64,000 nt of DNA from Acrocarpospora phusangensis (GCF_016862995.1 NZ_BOOA01000003.1:62001-126000); one strand, 5' to 3'. Shown: positions 55,320 through 64,000, counted from the stretch's first letter. Numbers and translations are program-made. The notes: a model not told the origin generated them from the sequence alone.

Positions 55320-58300
55320 ATGGCCGACACCACGTCCTTCGTGTTCGAGAACCACTTCCATCCGTACGTCGGGATGCTGGTCGAACGGCTCAACCAGCAG
55401 TCGGTGGACGGGCTGCTGGACCTGTCGGTGCAGCAGGTCTCCGAGCCGTTCTTCGAGCGCGTCTACGACCCGAACGATCCGGCCGCGCCCGGGGAGGACC
55501 CCAGTTTCCGGGTCAAGTCGTCGCCGAAGAACATCGACGTCAGCGAGGCGGGGCCGTACTCGGTCTACAACTGGGAGCTGTTCTTCCACGCGCCGGTGAC
55601 CATCGCGGTGCACCTGAGCAAGAACCAGCGGTTCGCCGAGGCGCAGCGCTGGTTCCACCACATCTTCGACCCGACGGAGACCGACCCGAGCACCCCCGTG
55701 CCCGACCGGTTCTGGAAGTTCGTCCGGTTCCGCAACCCGCGGCCCGGCGACATGCCGCGGGTGGACGAGCTGGTGGCCGTGCTGAGCCGGCCGCCCTCCG
55801 AGCTCGGCCCCGAGGAGCGCATCCTGCTGGCCTCGGCCGCGCTCAGCTACGAAGGGCTGCGGCGGGAGCCGTTCCGGCCGCACCGGGTGGCCAGGACCCG
55901 GGTGGTCGCCTACCAGTACTACGTGGTGATGAAGTACCTGGAGAACCTGATCGCGTGGGGGGACAGCCTGTTCCGGCTGGACACCGCCGAGTCCATCAAC
56001 GAGGCCACCCAGCTGTACGTGCTGGCCGGGAACATCCTCGGGCCGCGCCCCCAGGAGGTGCCCCGGCACCGGGCCGCGCCGCGGATGAGCTACCGCCAGC
56101 TCAAGGACGCCGGTCTCGGGGCGTTCGGGAACGTGCTGGTGGAGCTGGAGAACCAGCTGCCGTTCGCGCGTACCCCCGCTCCCGGGGCGCCCGGGGCGGG
56201 GGCGGGCGGCACCGCGCTGCTGGGCATCGGGCGCAGTCTCTACTTCTGCGTGCCCCGCAACGACCAGCTGGTGGGCTACTGGGACACGGTCGCCGACCGG
56301 CTGTTCAAGATCCGCAACTGCCAGGACATCAGCGGTGTCGTGCGGCAGCTGTCCCTGTTCGCGCCGCCGCTCGATCCCGGCCTGCTGGCCGCCGCCACCG
56401 CCGCCGGGGTGGACATCGCGGGCGCGGTGGCCGGGACGCGCGCGCCGGCCTCGCCCGTACGGGCCGCCCTGCTGATCCAGAAAGCCCTGGAGATCACGGC
56501 GGAGGTCAAGTCGACCGGGGCCGCGCTCCTGGCCGCCATGGAGAAACGCGACGGCGAGGAACTCGCCCGGCTGCGGCAGGGCCACGAGATCGGCATGGCC
56601 AAGCTCACCCGCGACGTGCGCTACCTGTCCTGGAAGGAGGCCGAGGCCAACACCGAGGCCCTGCTGCGCACCCGCGCCGCCACCTTCGCCCGCTACCGCC
56701 ACTTCCAGCTGCTGCTCGGCCGCCCCGCCGCCGACGTCGACAGGCTCCGCGAACTCCCGCTCGTGCGCAAGCCCGTGACCAGGGCCAACTTCGCCGAAAT
56801 CCACCAGGAGCTGATCGGCAGATACGCGGTCGCCATCGCCCAGGAGACCCGCCCCGCCCCCCGACTGGCCCGCGACGGCGACCCCCAGGTCCAGTCCGGC
56901 GCGGAGAGCCAGGGCTCCCTCGACCTGATCTCCACCGAGTACGCCGAGCTCAACATCCACCTCCCCAAGGCCAGGGACAAGCAGCGGGACGCCACCACGG
57001 TCGACACCATCTTCGGCGTGCTCGGCATGCTGCCCAACCTGGGCATCGACATCGAGCCGTTCGGCATCGGCGGCCATGTGGAGTTCGGCGGCCCGCTGCT
57101 CTCCTCCGTCGGCCGCACCATCTCCGCCGCCATCCGCGGCGACGCCGAGCAGGACGTCTACGACGGCGGCCGGGCCGCCAAGATCGCCGGCTACCAGCGC
57201 AGGGACCTCGACTTCGTCCAGCAGAGCAACCAGGCCGCCCTGGAACTCATGCAGAACGGCCGCCAGCTCATCGCCTCCCTCGTGCACGAACAGGTCGCCA
57301 GGAACGAGTACGACAACAGCGGCGAGGAGATCAAACGAGCCCGCCAGGTGGACGTCTACCTGGCCTCCAAGGACACCAATACCGAGCTGTACACGTGGCT
57401 GCGCGGCGAGGTCGCCCGCGGCTTCGCCGAGCACTACCGGATGGCCGTCGACGTCGCCCGCTCCGCCGAGCAGGCCGTCAAGCGGGAGCTGATGCGCCCC
57501 GAACTGGACGCCACCACCTTCGTCGGCTACTCGCACTGGGAGACCGGCCGGCGCGGCCTCCAGGCGGGGGAGCGCCTCCACCACGACCTCACCCGCCTCC
57601 AGCTGGCCTACCTGGAGCACAACAAGCGCGAGTTCGAGCTGACCGCGCACGTCTCGCTGCGCATGCTCGACCCGCTGGCCCTGCTCGAACTCCGCTCCCG
57701 CGGCACCTGCCAGTTCACCGTCCCGGAATGGCTGTACGACCTGACCGCGCCCGGCCACTACCTGCGCAGGATCCGTACGGTGGCGCTCAGCCTGCCGGCG
57801 GTGACCGGGCCGTACACGTCGGTGGCGGCCACCCTGTCGCTCCAGCGCAGCTCCATCCGCCGCGACCCCGGCCTGGTCGACAACCGGTACGCGCGCCTGG
57901 CCGGGGAGGACTCCCGGTTCCTGGACTATCCCGGCGGGCTGGAGTCGATGGTGACCAGCTCGGGCGTACGGGACACCGGGATGTTCGACACGGCGGCCCG
58001 CGACGAGCGCTACCTGCCGTTCGAGGGCGCGGGGGCGATCAGCACGTGGGCCCTCAACCTCCCCGCCGACCTGCGCCTGTTCGACTACGCCAGCATCTCG
58101 GACGCGGTCCTGCACATCGGCTACACGGCCCGCCCCGGCGTACGGGCCGACGCCGTGGCCGGGGACCTGCGAGCCAGGTTCGCGGCAGCCTCGGACCAGG
58201 TCCTGGCCCGCTCGTTCAGCCTGCGCCACGACTTCCCGGCCGAGTGGGCGGCCTTCCTGGCGGGCGGCTCCGGACTGTCGCCGCGGATCGAAAAGAGCTG

Positions 58301-58520
58301 GTTCCCGTACTTCGCGCAGTCCGCCGAGATCACCCCCCGCGCCGTGGAGCTGTACGGCATCGCCGGCGACGAACTCGTTCGCGGCCCTTCGCCGGTGGCC
58401 GCGCCGCCGGCGTTCGACGCCGAGGGCGGCTTCACGCTGACCGTGCCCGCCGACCCCGACGTGGTCCGGCGGGACGGGAACGCGGATCCGCATCTCATCG
58501 TCCGGTACACGATTCGCTGA
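55320..58520 (+). CDS. Tc-toxin-like A component, C-terminal (pore and TcB-binding) polypeptide
   Basis: 1066 residues, ATG 55320, 11 bp after the previous stop and in another frame. The N-terminal ~280 residues continue the TcA shell (FFHAPVTIAVHLSKNQRFAEAQRWFHHIFDPTE). Long helices around 370-800 match the channel region. The C terminus is the TcB-binding domain: SMVTSSGVRDTGMFDTAARDERYLPFEGAGAISTW and FDYASISDAVLHIGYTAR are near-diagnostic. Together the two proteins equal one ~3200-residue TcA. Some insecticidal complexes (YenA1/YenA2) are also split, but at a different place. The separate start, close spacing and complete domains argue for a true two-protein subunit. Confidence 0.87.
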   Translation: MADTTSFVFENHFHPYVGMLVERLNQQSVDGLLDLSVQQVSEPFFERVYDPNDPAAPGEDPSFRVKSSPKNIDVSEAGPYSVYNWELFFHAPVTIAVHLSKNQRFAEAQRWFHHIFDPTETDPSTPVPDRFWKFVRFRNPRPGDMPRVDELVAVLSRPPSELGPEERILLASAALSYEGLRREPFRPHRVARTRVVAYQYYVVMKYLENLIAWGDSLFRLDTAESINEATQLYVLAGNILGPRPQEVPRHRAAPRMSYRQLKDAGLGAFGNVLVELENQLPFARTPAPGAPGAGAGGTALLGIGRSLYFCVPRNDQLVGYWDTVADRLFKIRNCQDISGVVRQLSLFAPPLDPGLLAAATAAGVDIAGAVAGTRAPASPVRAALLIQKALEITAEVKSTGAALLAAMEKRDGEELARLRQGHEIGMAKLTRDVRYLSWKEAEANTEALLRTRAATFARYRHFQLLLGRPAADVDRLRELPLVRKPVTRANFAEIHQELIGRYAVAIAQETRPAPRLARDGDPQVQSGAESQGSLDLISTEYAELNIHLPKARDKQRDATTVDTIFGVLGMLPNLGIDIEPFGIGGHVEFGGPLLSSVGRTISAAIRGDAEQDVYDGGRAAKIAGYQRRDLDFVQQSNQAALELMQNGRQLIASLVHEQVARNEYDNSGEEIKRARQVDVYLASKDTNTELYTWLRGEVARGFAEHYRMAVDVARSAEQAVKRELMRPELDATTFVGYSHWETGRRGLQAGERLHHDLTRLQLAYLEHNKREFELTAHVSLRMLDPLALLELRSRGTCQFTVPEWLYDLTAPGHYLRRIRTVALSLPAVTGPYTSVAATLSLQRSSIRRDPGLVDNRYARLAGEDSRFLDYPGGLESMVTSSGVRDTGMFDTAARDERYLPFEGAGAISTWALNLPADLRLFDYASISDAVLHIGYTARPGVRADAVAGDLRARFAAASDQVLARSFSLRHDFPAEWAAFLAGGSGLSPRIEKSWFPYFAQSAEITPRAVELYGIAGDELVRGPSPVAAPPAFDAEGGFTLTVPADPDVVRRDGNADPHLIVRYTIR

Positions 58521-58537
58521 CGAACTGGAGGATGATG

Positions 58538-60646
58538 ATGCCGTCCGTCGCGTGGACAGCCCTCGGAAGTCCCGGTGAGGTCGCCTCGGCGTACGCCGGG
58601 CCGGCCGCCGACGTCATCGCGGCCGGCACCGTGGGCGGCCATCTCTACCTGCGCAGACGGGTGGACGCCGGATGGCGGTGGGAGCACCTCGGCCGCCCGC
58701 CGGGCGGGGACGGCGTCATCGGCGCGGTCCTGCTGGAAGGCTCGCTCACGCCTGTCGTCGTCGACACCGACCTGAAGGTCTGGCTGCGCCAGACCGGGGC
58801 CGAGCCGTGGACCGCGCTGGCCGGTCCCGCCCCTGACGTGGGCCTGCCGTTCTTCGCGGACTCCGGCGACCTCGTCGTGGCGAGCAGAGGGACGCGGCAC
58901 ACGCTCGTGATGAGCAGCCCCGCCGGGCGGCCGTGGATGCGCCAGGGCGTGGACCCCGACGGCACCTGGTTCCGGATCGCGGCGGACGAGGACTGGATCA
59001 CCGAGCAGCTGGCGGTCGCGTTCGCGCCCGTGTCCGGATCTGAGCCGCAGCTGCACATCTTCGCCGTGGTCCGCGACCGGCAGACCTCCCAGTCCGGCGT
59101 ACGGGTGGCCGTGCACGAGAACGCCGTCTGGACCTGGATCGATCCGGCGGGCCCGACGCCCAACGGCCAGCACGCCGGCCTCACCGCCACCTCCTTCCGC
59201 GACGCCTCGGGCCGACTCCAGGCGTGCGCCGTGGTGTGCACGGGCGAACCGGCCGTGGTCAGCATGCTCACCGGCTCGGGCCGCGACTGGCGGTGGACCG
59301 ACCTCGGGCGGCCGCCCGCCGAAAGCTCCCTCGGTTCCGCGGTGGTCGCGGCCAAGGGCCCGGACTCCGGCGGGGAGCCCGTCGTCGTGGCCCGCAGCAG
59401 CCACAACATCTGGACCCGTACGCCCACCACTGCCTGGACCGACCACGGGGGCACGCCCGGGGACGTCGCGGCCGTGGTCCCGAGCCAGTCCATCGAACGC
59501 GCCGATTCCGTGTGGACGGCCGGCGTGTCCTGGGACTTCGACCTGTGGACCTTCGACACCGGCACGACCGGCGCGACCGGCATCCGGTGGGAGGGCCACG
59601 GCCAGCCGGGCGGGTTGGTCGCGGTCATCGGCGCGTACACCGACGCGCCAGAACCCGACATCCCCGACCGCGCCGTTGAGGCGGCCGTCATCGACGGGCA
59701 CGGCGCGGTCTGGAACTGCCAGGTGTGGGGCATCCCGGACCAGGGCTTCTTCGGCTCCTCCAACTTCTGGGCCTACCTCGGCCCGCCCGCGCCCGGCGTC
59801 ACGGCCGCCGACGGGGTGGGCGTCTTCGCCGCCCCCACCGGTTCTCCCCAGCCCAGCTGGGTGTTCGTGGTCGGCAGCGACGGCCGCCTGTGGGCGAGCA
59901 CGTCGGACGCCACCGGCTGGACCTGGGTCGAGCACGGCGCCCCCACCAGCAGGGTGATCAAGAAGGGGGTGGCGCCGGTCGCGGTCGGAGGCACGCCGGC
60001 CGTCCACGTGCTCGCCGACGACGGACGGCTCTGGATGCGTTCGATCTCCGGCGGAGAGTGGCGCTGGACCGACCGCGGCACCCCCGACGGTCAGCTGATC
60101 TTCGCCGTCCTGGGCGCGGCCGTCCTCCCGGCCGCCACCGGACCGCTGCCGGTCGCCGCCGTCGCCGCCGGTGACGGCCACCTCTGGCTCAGCGTGCCCG
60201 CCGCGGACGGATTCCGCTGGGTCGACCTGGGCACCCCGACGCCGAGCGAACGCGTCGTCGCCACCGTCGGCGTCGAGGTGGTCGCCCAGGGCCTCGACAT
60301 CGTGGTCGCGGGCTCCCCCAGCGGCCAGGTCTGGAGCCGCCGCTGGTCCCCCCAGGCCACCGGGGCGTGGATCCCCCACGGCCGCCCGCTGGACGCCCGC
60401 ATCCGCGCCGCCGTGGGCACCGCCCGCGACCCCGCCGACCCCGCGTCCTGCCTCGCCTGGGTCATCGGCAACGACCAGCAGATCTGGGTGACCTCCTCCG
60501 CGGGCGGCCCCTGGTCCCGCTGGGACCCCGTCTTCCCCGTGGACGCGGTCACCGCGGGCAAGTCCGCGTTCGTCATGGACGCCTTCCCCTGCGTCGTCGC
60601 CCTGGACAACGGCCCACGCCTCCACGTCGTCACACCAGAGCTGTGA
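58538..60646 (+). CDS. Beta-propeller (PLL/tectonin-like) repeat protein
   Basis: 702 residues from the third of three tandem ATGs (58538), six bases after GGAGG. About ten or more repeats of 45-60 residues each contain a W-x-x-x-G-x-P motif (WEHLGRPPG, WTDLGRPP, WTDHGGTPG, WAYLGPPAPG, WVEHGAPTS, WTDRGTPDG, WVDLGTPTP, WIPHGRPL) preceded by a D-G-x-L/V-W strand. This pattern is that of WD40-unrelated sugar-binding propellers such as Photorhabdus PLL. No signal peptide. It follows the TcA part by 17 bp, so it is probably co-expressed; it may bind glycans and target or decorate the complex, as chitinases do in Yen-Tc. Confidence 0.75.
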   Translation: MPSVAWTALGSPGEVASAYAGPAADVIAAGTVGGHLYLRRRVDAGWRWEHLGRPPGGDGVIGAVLLEGSLTPVVVDTDLKVWLRQTGAEPWTALAGPAPDVGLPFFADSGDLVVASRGTRHTLVMSSPAGRPWMRQGVDPDGTWFRIAADEDWITEQLAVAFAPVSGSEPQLHIFAVVRDRQTSQSGVRVAVHENAVWTWIDPAGPTPNGQHAGLTATSFRDASGRLQACAVVCTGEPAVVSMLTGSGRDWRWTDLGRPPAESSLGSAVVAAKGPDSGGEPVVVARSSHNIWTRTPTTAWTDHGGTPGDVAAVVPSQSIERADSVWTAGVSWDFDLWTFDTGTTGATGIRWEGHGQPGGLVAVIGAYTDAPEPDIPDRAVEAAVIDGHGAVWNCQVWGIPDQGFFGSSNFWAYLGPPAPGVTAADGVGVFAAPTGSPQPSWVFVVGSDGRLWASTSDATGWTWVEHGAPTSRVIKKGVAPVAVGGTPAVHVLADDGRLWMRSISGGEWRWTDRGTPDGQLIFAVLGAAVLPAATGPLPVAAVAAGDGHLWLSVPAADGFRWVDLGTPTPSERVVATVGVEVVAQGLDIVVAGSPSGQVWSRRWSPQATGAWIPHGRPLDARIRAAVGTARDPADPASCLAWVIGNDQQIWVTSSAGGPWSRWDPVFPVDAVTAGKSAFVMDAFPCVVALDNGPRLHVVTPEL

Positions 60647-60685
60647 CCCCCGCTACGATCTCGACATCCTGACTGGAGGCATGGC

Positions 60686-62182
60686 GTGGCCGCTGGAGCG
60701 TTCCCGGGGCGGGGGGAGCAGGCGCGGGAGGTGCTGGGGCGCTGTCTCGGCGCGCTGGAGGGGCAGGGGGCGTCGGTGTCGGCGTCCGCTGTGGCGCGGC
60801 GGCTGGGACGGGACGAAGGACTGGTCCGGAAGGTGCTCAACGGGGAGCGGCCGTTGCGGCCGGAGTTCGTCCGGGACCTGGGGGTGCTGGCGGGGGTGCC
60901 CGTCGCGGAGCTGTTCCAGACGCTGGGGTGGCTGCCGGAGGACGAGGTGCTGCCGCGGGCCATCAGTGGCCTGGCCGACGGGCTCGGGGCGGCGTTGCGG
61001 GCGTTCGAGGACGCGCAGCCGTACCTGGCGGGGCTGACGGTTCCGGTGCCGGCCGCGCCGTTCACCGCGGCGCAGGTGCTGCTCGGCGACCCGGCGGGCG
61101 CGGAGCGCTTCGACGTCAGGCTCGCCCAGGTGGTCTCGCCGGGCCGGTACCGGACCACGACGGCGACGCTGGCCGAGTTCAGCCTGCGGCCCGGGCAGGA
61201 GCCGCTGCCGGCCGCCGAGGTGGAGCGCCTGGCCGCCGTCGCCGGGATCTCCGCCGAGCACGGCGACCGCGCCGAGCACGACCGGGTCCGGCTGGAGCTG
61301 CGCGCCAGGATCAGGGCCGCGCTCAACGACGGGCAGGAGTACAGCTGGCAGGGCGACCCCGGCCACCGTACCTGGCGCAGCGCGGCCCAGCGCTGGCCCA
61401 CCCACCTGCTGGTCCAGGACGCCATCGGCGGACGCCAGCTGCCCGCCGGGGCACGCCCGGCCACCTGGGCCGGCCCCGCCACCATCGTGATGATCGGCGG
61501 GCGGCACGGCACCGGTCCCGCCGCCGCCCTGCTCGCCGAAGCCCTCGGCTGGCGATTCGTGCTGGTACGGCCCAACCTCGACGTGACCAGGAAAGGCCAC
61601 GTCCTGGCGGTGCCCGCGGGCGCCACCCGGCCACGGGCCCGCAGCTGGCAGGCGGTGGCGTCGCACATCGCCGAGTCGTACGCGGCCGGGACGCCCTGGC
61701 CGGCCGTGGTGCTGGTGCGCCCCGCCGTGTTCGGCACCCCCGAGGCGGTGGCCGCGCTCCGGGACACCCCGGCCCGGGTGGTCTACGCCCGGCCTCCCGC
61801 CGAGTACCTCCACTGGTGGGGCGCGCGGATCGAGGGCGACCACCGCCCCGGCGAGTACGACGGAGCCGCCTGGGCCGGGCGGGTCCAGCAGCGGTACGCC
61901 GAGCTGGAACACCATCTGGCCGATCGCATCGCGGGCCGTGATCTGCTGCTGCGGCTCCCGGCCCCCGCCCGGGAACTGCCGCCGCACCTGCCGGAACTCC
62001 CCGGCGAGGTCATGGACCAGACCGTCCGGGTCGCCTGGACGGCACTCCGCTGGCTGGCCGTAGACGCCAAGGACACCAAAGACACCAGGGACAACTTTCT
62101 CTCCGGCAGGCTGCGCGGCTGGCAGACCGCGCTCGAAACCGACCCCGACGCGCTCCTGCCCCGTCTCACCGACCTCGGCTGA
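60686..62182 (+). CDS. XRE-type regulator with a degenerate P-loop domain
   Basis: 498 residues, GTG 60686 with GGAGG six bases upstream. N-terminal helix-turn-helix (about 10-70; SASAVARRLGRDEGLVRKVLNGERPLRPEFVRDLGVLAGVPVAELF) resembles XRE regulators. A second domain (about 255-400) has a nucleotide-binding look but the loop is GGRHGTGPAAALLAEALG, with no Lys-Ser/Thr, so it probably does not hydrolyse ATP. I do not recognise the family. It follows the propeller by 39 bp; it may be read from the same transcript or independently. Confidence 0.6.
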   Translation: MAAGAFPGRGEQAREVLGRCLGALEGQGASVSASAVARRLGRDEGLVRKVLNGERPLRPEFVRDLGVLAGVPVAELFQTLGWLPEDEVLPRAISGLADGLGAALRAFEDAQPYLAGLTVPVPAAPFTAAQVLLGDPAGAERFDVRLAQVVSPGRYRTTTATLAEFSLRPGQEPLPAAEVERLAAVAGISAEHGDRAEHDRVRLELRARIRAALNDGQEYSWQGDPGHRTWRSAAQRWPTHLLVQDAIGGRQLPAGARPATWAGPATIVMIGGRHGTGPAAALLAEALGWRFVLVRPNLDVTRKGHVLAVPAGATRPRARSWQAVASHIAESYAAGTPWPAVVLVRPAVFGTPEAVAALRDTPARVVYARPPAEYLHWWGARIEGDHRPGEYDGAAWAGRVQQRYAELEHHLADRIAGRDLLLRLPAPARELPPHLPELPGEVMDQTVRVAWTALRWLAVDAKDTKDTRDNFLSGRLRGWQTALETDPDALLPRLTDLG

Positions 62183-62199
62183 GCCCGTCAGCCGAGGTC
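62171..62199. terminator. Strong hairpin between convergent genes
   Basis: GACCTCGGCTGA (62171-62182) and TCAGCCGAGGTC (62188-62199), perfect 12-bp arms, 5-base loop, including the stop codon of the XRE-type gene. It ends transcription from the Tc side. Confidence 0.85.
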
Positions 62200-62316
62200 G
62201 CCGTCCTCCTCACCGCCTGGCACCATCGTCGCCTCCCCTCGCTGCCTCACAGCACTCAGGGTGGCCAGCCGCCGGGCCCGGCGAAAGACCTCCCCGGAGA
62301 GGTCACCCGCGGGGGA

Positions 62317-62994
62317 TCACCGGCCGGCGGACCGGTAGTCCTCCACCTGGTCGGGCCGGATCAGGCCGTCCTCGATGCAGCGGGCGAGCAGCGCGAAGTT
62401 GGACGCGCACGGGCGTCCCATGGCCGCGAACTTGGCGCGGGCCCTGCCGATGTACTGCTTCACCGTGGCCGGGCTGATGGCCGCGCCCCCCGGCTTCTTC
62501 ATCCGCCTGGCGATCGACTCGTGGCTCATGCCCTGGAACAGGTAGACCAGCGCCTCCCGCTCCCGCTCCGAGAGCCGGGCCGCCTGGAGCAGCCCGCCCG
62601 CCATGGACGGCGTCACGTACGGCTCGTCCCCGGCCACCGCGGCGAGCGTGTCCACGAAATGGTGCTTGCCGGTGCGCTTGTCGAGGAACGCGCAGGCTCC
62701 CGCGTCCATCACCGCCTGCACCACCAGCGGCTTGACGTGCACCGAGAACACCACCACCCGCAGCCCGAGATCGCTCAGCTCCGGCACCCGATCGGTCACC
62801 ATGTCCCGCCCGAGGTCCAGGTCGAGGACGACCACGTCGGCCTCCCGGCCCGGCCCCGCGAGCAGGGCGTCCACCGAGTCCACCACGGCCGTGATGCTCA
62901 CCCGCCGGCCCGGGTCGGCGGCGACCCAGGAGCGTACGCCCTCCACCACCACGTCGAGGTCCTCGACGATGGCGGCGGTGACGGTGCGGTCCAC
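62317..62994 (-). CDS. LuxR-family response regulator
   Basis: 225 residues, GTG 62994. The receiver domain has AIVEDLDVVVEGVRSWV (acidic pocket), the phospho-acceptor Asp in VVVLDLDLGRD, and the conserved Lys in LDKRTG. The C-terminal GerE helix-turn-helix starts at LSEREREALVYLFQGMSHESIARRM and includes a short insertion (KPGGAAIS) not usual in NarL proteins. It shares 97 nt with the end of the upstream sensor gene, in another frame. It should act with that sensor. Confidence 0.85.
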   Translation of the reverse strand: MDRTVTAAIVEDLDVVVEGVRSWVAADPGRRVSITAVVDSVDALLAGPGREADVVVLDLDLGRDMVTDRVPELSDLGLRVVVFSVHVKPLVVQAVMDAGACAFLDKRTGKHHFVDTLAAVAGDEPYVTPSMAGGLLQAARLSEREREALVYLFQGMSHESIARRMKKPGGAAISPATVKQYIGRARAKFAAMGRPCASNFALLARCIEDGLIRPDQVEDYRSAGR

Positions 62995-64000
62995 CTGGCC
63001 TGCGCCCACAGCAGGTCCCCTTCCGTGTCGTAACTCACCTGGACGGTCCCGTGGTCGGCCGCCCCGGGCGGCGGGATACCGGCGTCGGCGATCACCGCGA
63101 CCACCACCTCGGCCCGGCTGGACACGGTCGTCACCCGGGCGTGCGTCTCGGTGGCGGCCAGCACCGTGATGATCGGCTCGGTGAGGGCGCGCCGCTCGGC
63201 CAGCAGCAGCCCGGGTACGGAGCCGACGGGCGCCTGCAGGTCCACCTCGACGCCCCGCCGCTCGGCCGCGTCCGCGCAGGCGCGCAGCTCGTGGATGAGC
63301 GCCTCGGGCACGTCGTCGGTCTCCACCATGAGGCGGCGCAGCCGCGCCACCGCGATCCTGATGCGCTGCTGCGGCTCCGGCTCGCGCAGGTCGATCCGGC
63401 CCGCGGCGATCTCGCCGAGCAGTTCGGAGACCGTCTCCTGGACCATCTGGTAACGGCGGGCCCTGGCCGTACGGACCGACTCGGCGGCCAGGCGCAGGGT
63501 GGCCGTCCTGGCCTGGGCCGCCTGGTCGCTGGCGGTGCCCCGGCCCACGTCCACCAGCATCCGGCAGCCCACGAACAGGGCGATCGGGATGATGCAGACC
63601 CCGTGCCCGAGCACCAGCAGCCTGCCCAGCTCGGCCGCGTCCACCTGTCCGTACGCGACGACCAGCCCGAACGCGACCAGGGTGTTGACCACGCCGAACC
63701 CGACGATCTCCGGCAGGCTGCGCCGCCACAGCGCGATCAGCGCGACCCAGCTGCTGGAGGCGAACCACCAGTTGGCCGCGAGCACGTGGCTCTCGGACGG
63801 CGGCGCGACCAGGGCGTTGGCCACCACGCCCGCCAGCAGCAGCGGCACCATGACGGCCGGCATGAGCGGCCCCTGGCCGCCGCCCCGCAGGATCACCCAG
63901 GCCGCGATCACGGCCAGGACCGTGTACGCCAGCCACAGCAGCAGTCCCGCCTCGGGCCGGCCGAAACGCAGCGAGGCCGGAAGGTCGTTGGCCAGATGCC
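62898..64000 (-). CDS. Sensor-kinase-like membrane protein, 5' end missing
   Basis: At least 367 residues; the frame is open to the right edge, so the N terminus lies outside the window. Several membrane helices (LLLWLAYTVLAVIAAWVIL; AVMVPLLLAGVVANALV; FGVVNTLVAFGLVVAYG; LLVLGHGVCIIPIALFVG) precede a helical linker (SVRTARARRYQMVQETVSELLGEIAAG) where the HisKA_3 phospho-acceptor would lie; no clear His is there. The C-terminal ATPase-like part lacks recognisable N and G boxes. Probably a degenerate NarL-type kinase or a non-catalytic sensor. The overlap with the regulator gene suggests strict coupling. Confidence 0.65.
   Translation of the reverse strand, partial: HLANDLPASLRFGRPEAGLLLWLAYTVLAVIAAWVILRGGGQGPLMPAVMVPLLLAGVVANALVAPPSESHVLAANWWFASSSWVALIALWRRSLPEIVGFGVVNTLVAFGLVVAYGQVDAAELGRLLVLGHGVCIIPIALFVGCRMLVDVGRGTASDQAAQARTATLRLAAESVRTARARRYQMVQETVSELLGEIAAGRIDLREPEPQQRIRIAVARLRRLMVETDDVPEALIHELRACADAAERRGVEVDLQAPVGSVPGLLLAERRALTEPIITVLAATETHARVTTVSSRAEVVVAVIADAGIPPPGAADHGTVQVSYDTEGDLLWAQARWTAPSPPPSSRTSTWWWRAYAPGSPPTRAGG

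Noticed and set aside
55300..55325. Frameshift error as the cause of the split Tc subunit
   Set aside because: Both proteins have complete domain ends, there is a normal stop, an 11-bp gap and a new ATG; split A subunits are known. Not excluded without resequencing.
50985..58520. 2511-codon frame joining part of the first Tc protein region to the second Tc protein
   Set aside because: Upstream of 55320 it reads low-complexity Arg/Pro/Gly while the other frame carries TcA motifs; the real gene starts at 55320.

Overview
This window looks like chromosomal DNA of a high-GC actinomycete. Codons are strongly GC-biased at the third position and GTG/TTG starts are common. Genes overlap at ATGA/GTGA junctions, and regulators are of ROK, LacI, TetR, WYL and LuxR type. 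A mycothiol-dependent isomerase homologue also fits Actinobacteria. A Streptosporangiaceae-like host (Nonomuraea or a relative) is my guess and is not provable from the window. I see no rRNA, tRNA, CRISPR array, insertion sequence or prophage.

1-10.4 kb: the end of an M23-class III aminotransferase fusion, a class II glutamine amidotransferase, then a sugar locus. The sugar locus has a ROK regulator with a clear promoter, a CUT2 (ribose/xylose-type) ABC importer of four overlapping genes, a co-transcribed SMP-30 lactonase, and a dienelactone hydrolase. 10.4-17.3 kb: a P-type metal ATPase with altered core motifs preceded by a possible 27-aa CxxC leader peptide, a DUF2071 protein, a secreted DUF4082/beta-helix protein, a mycothiol isomerase-like protein, and an SRPBCC/TetR pair with a palindrome at the start codon.

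17.3-30 kb: carbohydrate use. A CUT1 importer is transcribed divergently from an intracellular GH3 glycosidase and a LacI regulator, with CGAAA...TTTCG palindromes between them; this resembles the bxl xylo-oligosaccharide systems. A second, secreted GH3 enzyme has a different operator, two copies of AGAGCGCTCT. Also here are an EF-hand protein, a WYL regulator with its divergent target, and a haloalkane dehalogenase-like hydrolase.

30-48.8 kb: a terpenoid biosynthetic cluster in two divergent operons. The minus-strand operon encodes a polyprenyl diphosphate synthase, an 851-residue UbiA-(SCP2-like)-HMGL fusion, a two-gene ABC exporter, a radical SAM/SPASM enzyme, a free SCP2 protein, a class II (squalene-hopene type) cyclase, an FAD monooxygenase and an MFS exporter. 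The plus-strand genes encode a P450, Dxs with two hexapeptide repeat expansions, and IspG. Two LuxR-type regulators and two unrecognised small genes close the region. The inferred logic: Dxs/IspG raise isoprenoid supply, the synthase builds the chain, the fusion makes a head group and prenylates it, SCP2 modules carry the greasy intermediate, and the cyclase and redox enzymes finish it.

48.9-60.6 kb: a Tc-toxin-like A component encoded as two adjacent polypeptides (2128 and 1066 aa), followed by a 702-aa beta-propeller protein. No TcB or TcC gene is present in the window. 60.7-64 kb: an XRE-type protein with a degenerate P-loop, a LuxR response regulator, and a sensor-kinase-like gene that leaves the right edge.
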